Part shown: piece by piece, positions 20,611 to 20,811 of the stretch
How positions within the stretch are numbered: the stretch's first letter is position 1
Layout of the letters: the number at the start of each line of letters is the position of its first letter
Assembly (NCBI GenBank): GCA_031401815.1
Contig: JANNRW010000225.1
Span: 1-20,811 of the forward strand
Source: JANNRW01 sp031401815
Lineage (GTDB): Bacteria > Desulfobacterota > Desulfuromonadia > Geobacterales > DSM-12255
Length of the DNA stretch: 20,811 nt
Reading direction: 5' to 3'
Program-made: the position numbers and the translations under genes
Notes under the pieces: model-generated
Told to the model about the DNA's origin: nothing
Database searches by the model: none
What the model saw: the letters and a program-made list of their open reading frames with translations, nothing else

Positions 20611-20811
20611 GGCTTTTCAGAGGCTTTTCTGTATCTGCTGAAGATCAATGCTTCTACCTTGGCCGTGGCTGAGAACCGGGACAAGCTGCAGGCGCTGGTC
20701 AATGTCAATGCTGCTCAGATTCATGCCCTCCCTCTCCTGGCGGATTACCGGGCCTTTGAGGTGGTTGTGTGACAGGCTCAGGGCTGAGGGCTTGGGGTTC
20801 GGGGCGCAGGG
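20611..20811 (+). pseudogene. Frameshifted C-terminal fragment of a SLSWRIT-tail glycosyltransferase
   Basis: In one frame, codons from about 20629 read LYLLKINASTLAVAENRDK followed by LQALVNVNAAQIHAL, hydrophilic helix like the pre-tail segment of the 18686-19666 protein. At about 20726-20729 the sense frame shifts, and TCC at 20729 begins SLSWRITGPLRWLCDRLR. DNA identity to the 19610-19650 stretch is high over TCTCCTGGCG and ATTACCGGGCCTTTGAGGTG. No catalytic domain precedes it; the antitoxin gene lies directly upstream on the other strand. The fragment is thus a 3' remnant, followed by the same GGGCTGAGGGCT low-complexity DNA as the intact copy. It may continue beyond the window. Confidence 0.6.

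Noticed and set aside
20585..20620. Minus-strand promoter for the second vapBC pair
   Set aside because: Possible boxes (TTGCCC with TAAAGT, or TACAAT without a fitting -35) match poorly; I could not choose one.

Overview
The window looks like an accessory part of a chromosome from a Gram-negative, probably anaerobic bacterium. Gene style, chromosomal toxin-antitoxin families and dispersed repeats resemble Geobacter-like Desulfuromonadales or Chlorobi; that assignment is an impression, not a computed result.

Positions 1-5870 are a toxin-antitoxin and repeat island. It holds a vapBC pair (620-1284), a Phd/RelE pair (1601-2099), an antitoxin whose PIN toxin is reduced to 11 codons (2452-2741), two small coiled-coil proteins (2789-3076, 3616-3876), a secreted tail-fibre-like protein (4303-5067) and a ccdAB pair (5264-5817). 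A repeat of about 100 bp recurs four times in the same orientation (378, 2332, 3301, 4034). Each copy carries a conserved promoter-like pair TTGAAA-17-TTAAAT/A. After copy 3 an antitoxin gene is reduced to ribosome-binding site, start codon and C-terminal tail; another tail relic lies just before copy 4.

Positions 5879-14850 are a tightly packed, mostly overlapping plus-strand operon for surface polysaccharide synthesis and export. It encodes a Wzt-type ABC ATPase, two methyltransferases, a glycosyltransferase, a TIM-barrel isomerase-like protein, a CBS-pair/NDP-sugar dehydrogenase fusion, an SDR epimerase/dehydratase, a DegT/DnrJ/EryC1 aminotransferase and a GNAT acetyltransferase. A plausible reading is synthesis of a modified amino sugar (oxidation, epimerisation or dehydration, transamination, N-acylation), its assembly and methylation, and export by the ABC transporter. 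No ABC permease gene is in the window.

Positions 14960-16632 are a complete IS1380-family insertion sequence: 14-bp terminal inverted repeats, a 5-bp target duplication (TTTAA), and a transposase interrupted by one in-frame amber codon. It separates the operon above from a sulfotransferase and two glycosyltransferase-like genes (16680-19666) that continue the polysaccharide theme.

Positions 19667-20811 hold low-complexity DNA, a minus-strand antitoxin/PIN-toxin pair (19888-20552), and a frameshifted third copy of the C-terminal SLSWRIT tail seen in the two upstream glycosyltransferases. The strongest leads are the promoter-bearing repeat family tied to decaying antitoxin modules, the CBS-dehydrogenase fusion and the shared glycosyltransferase tail.
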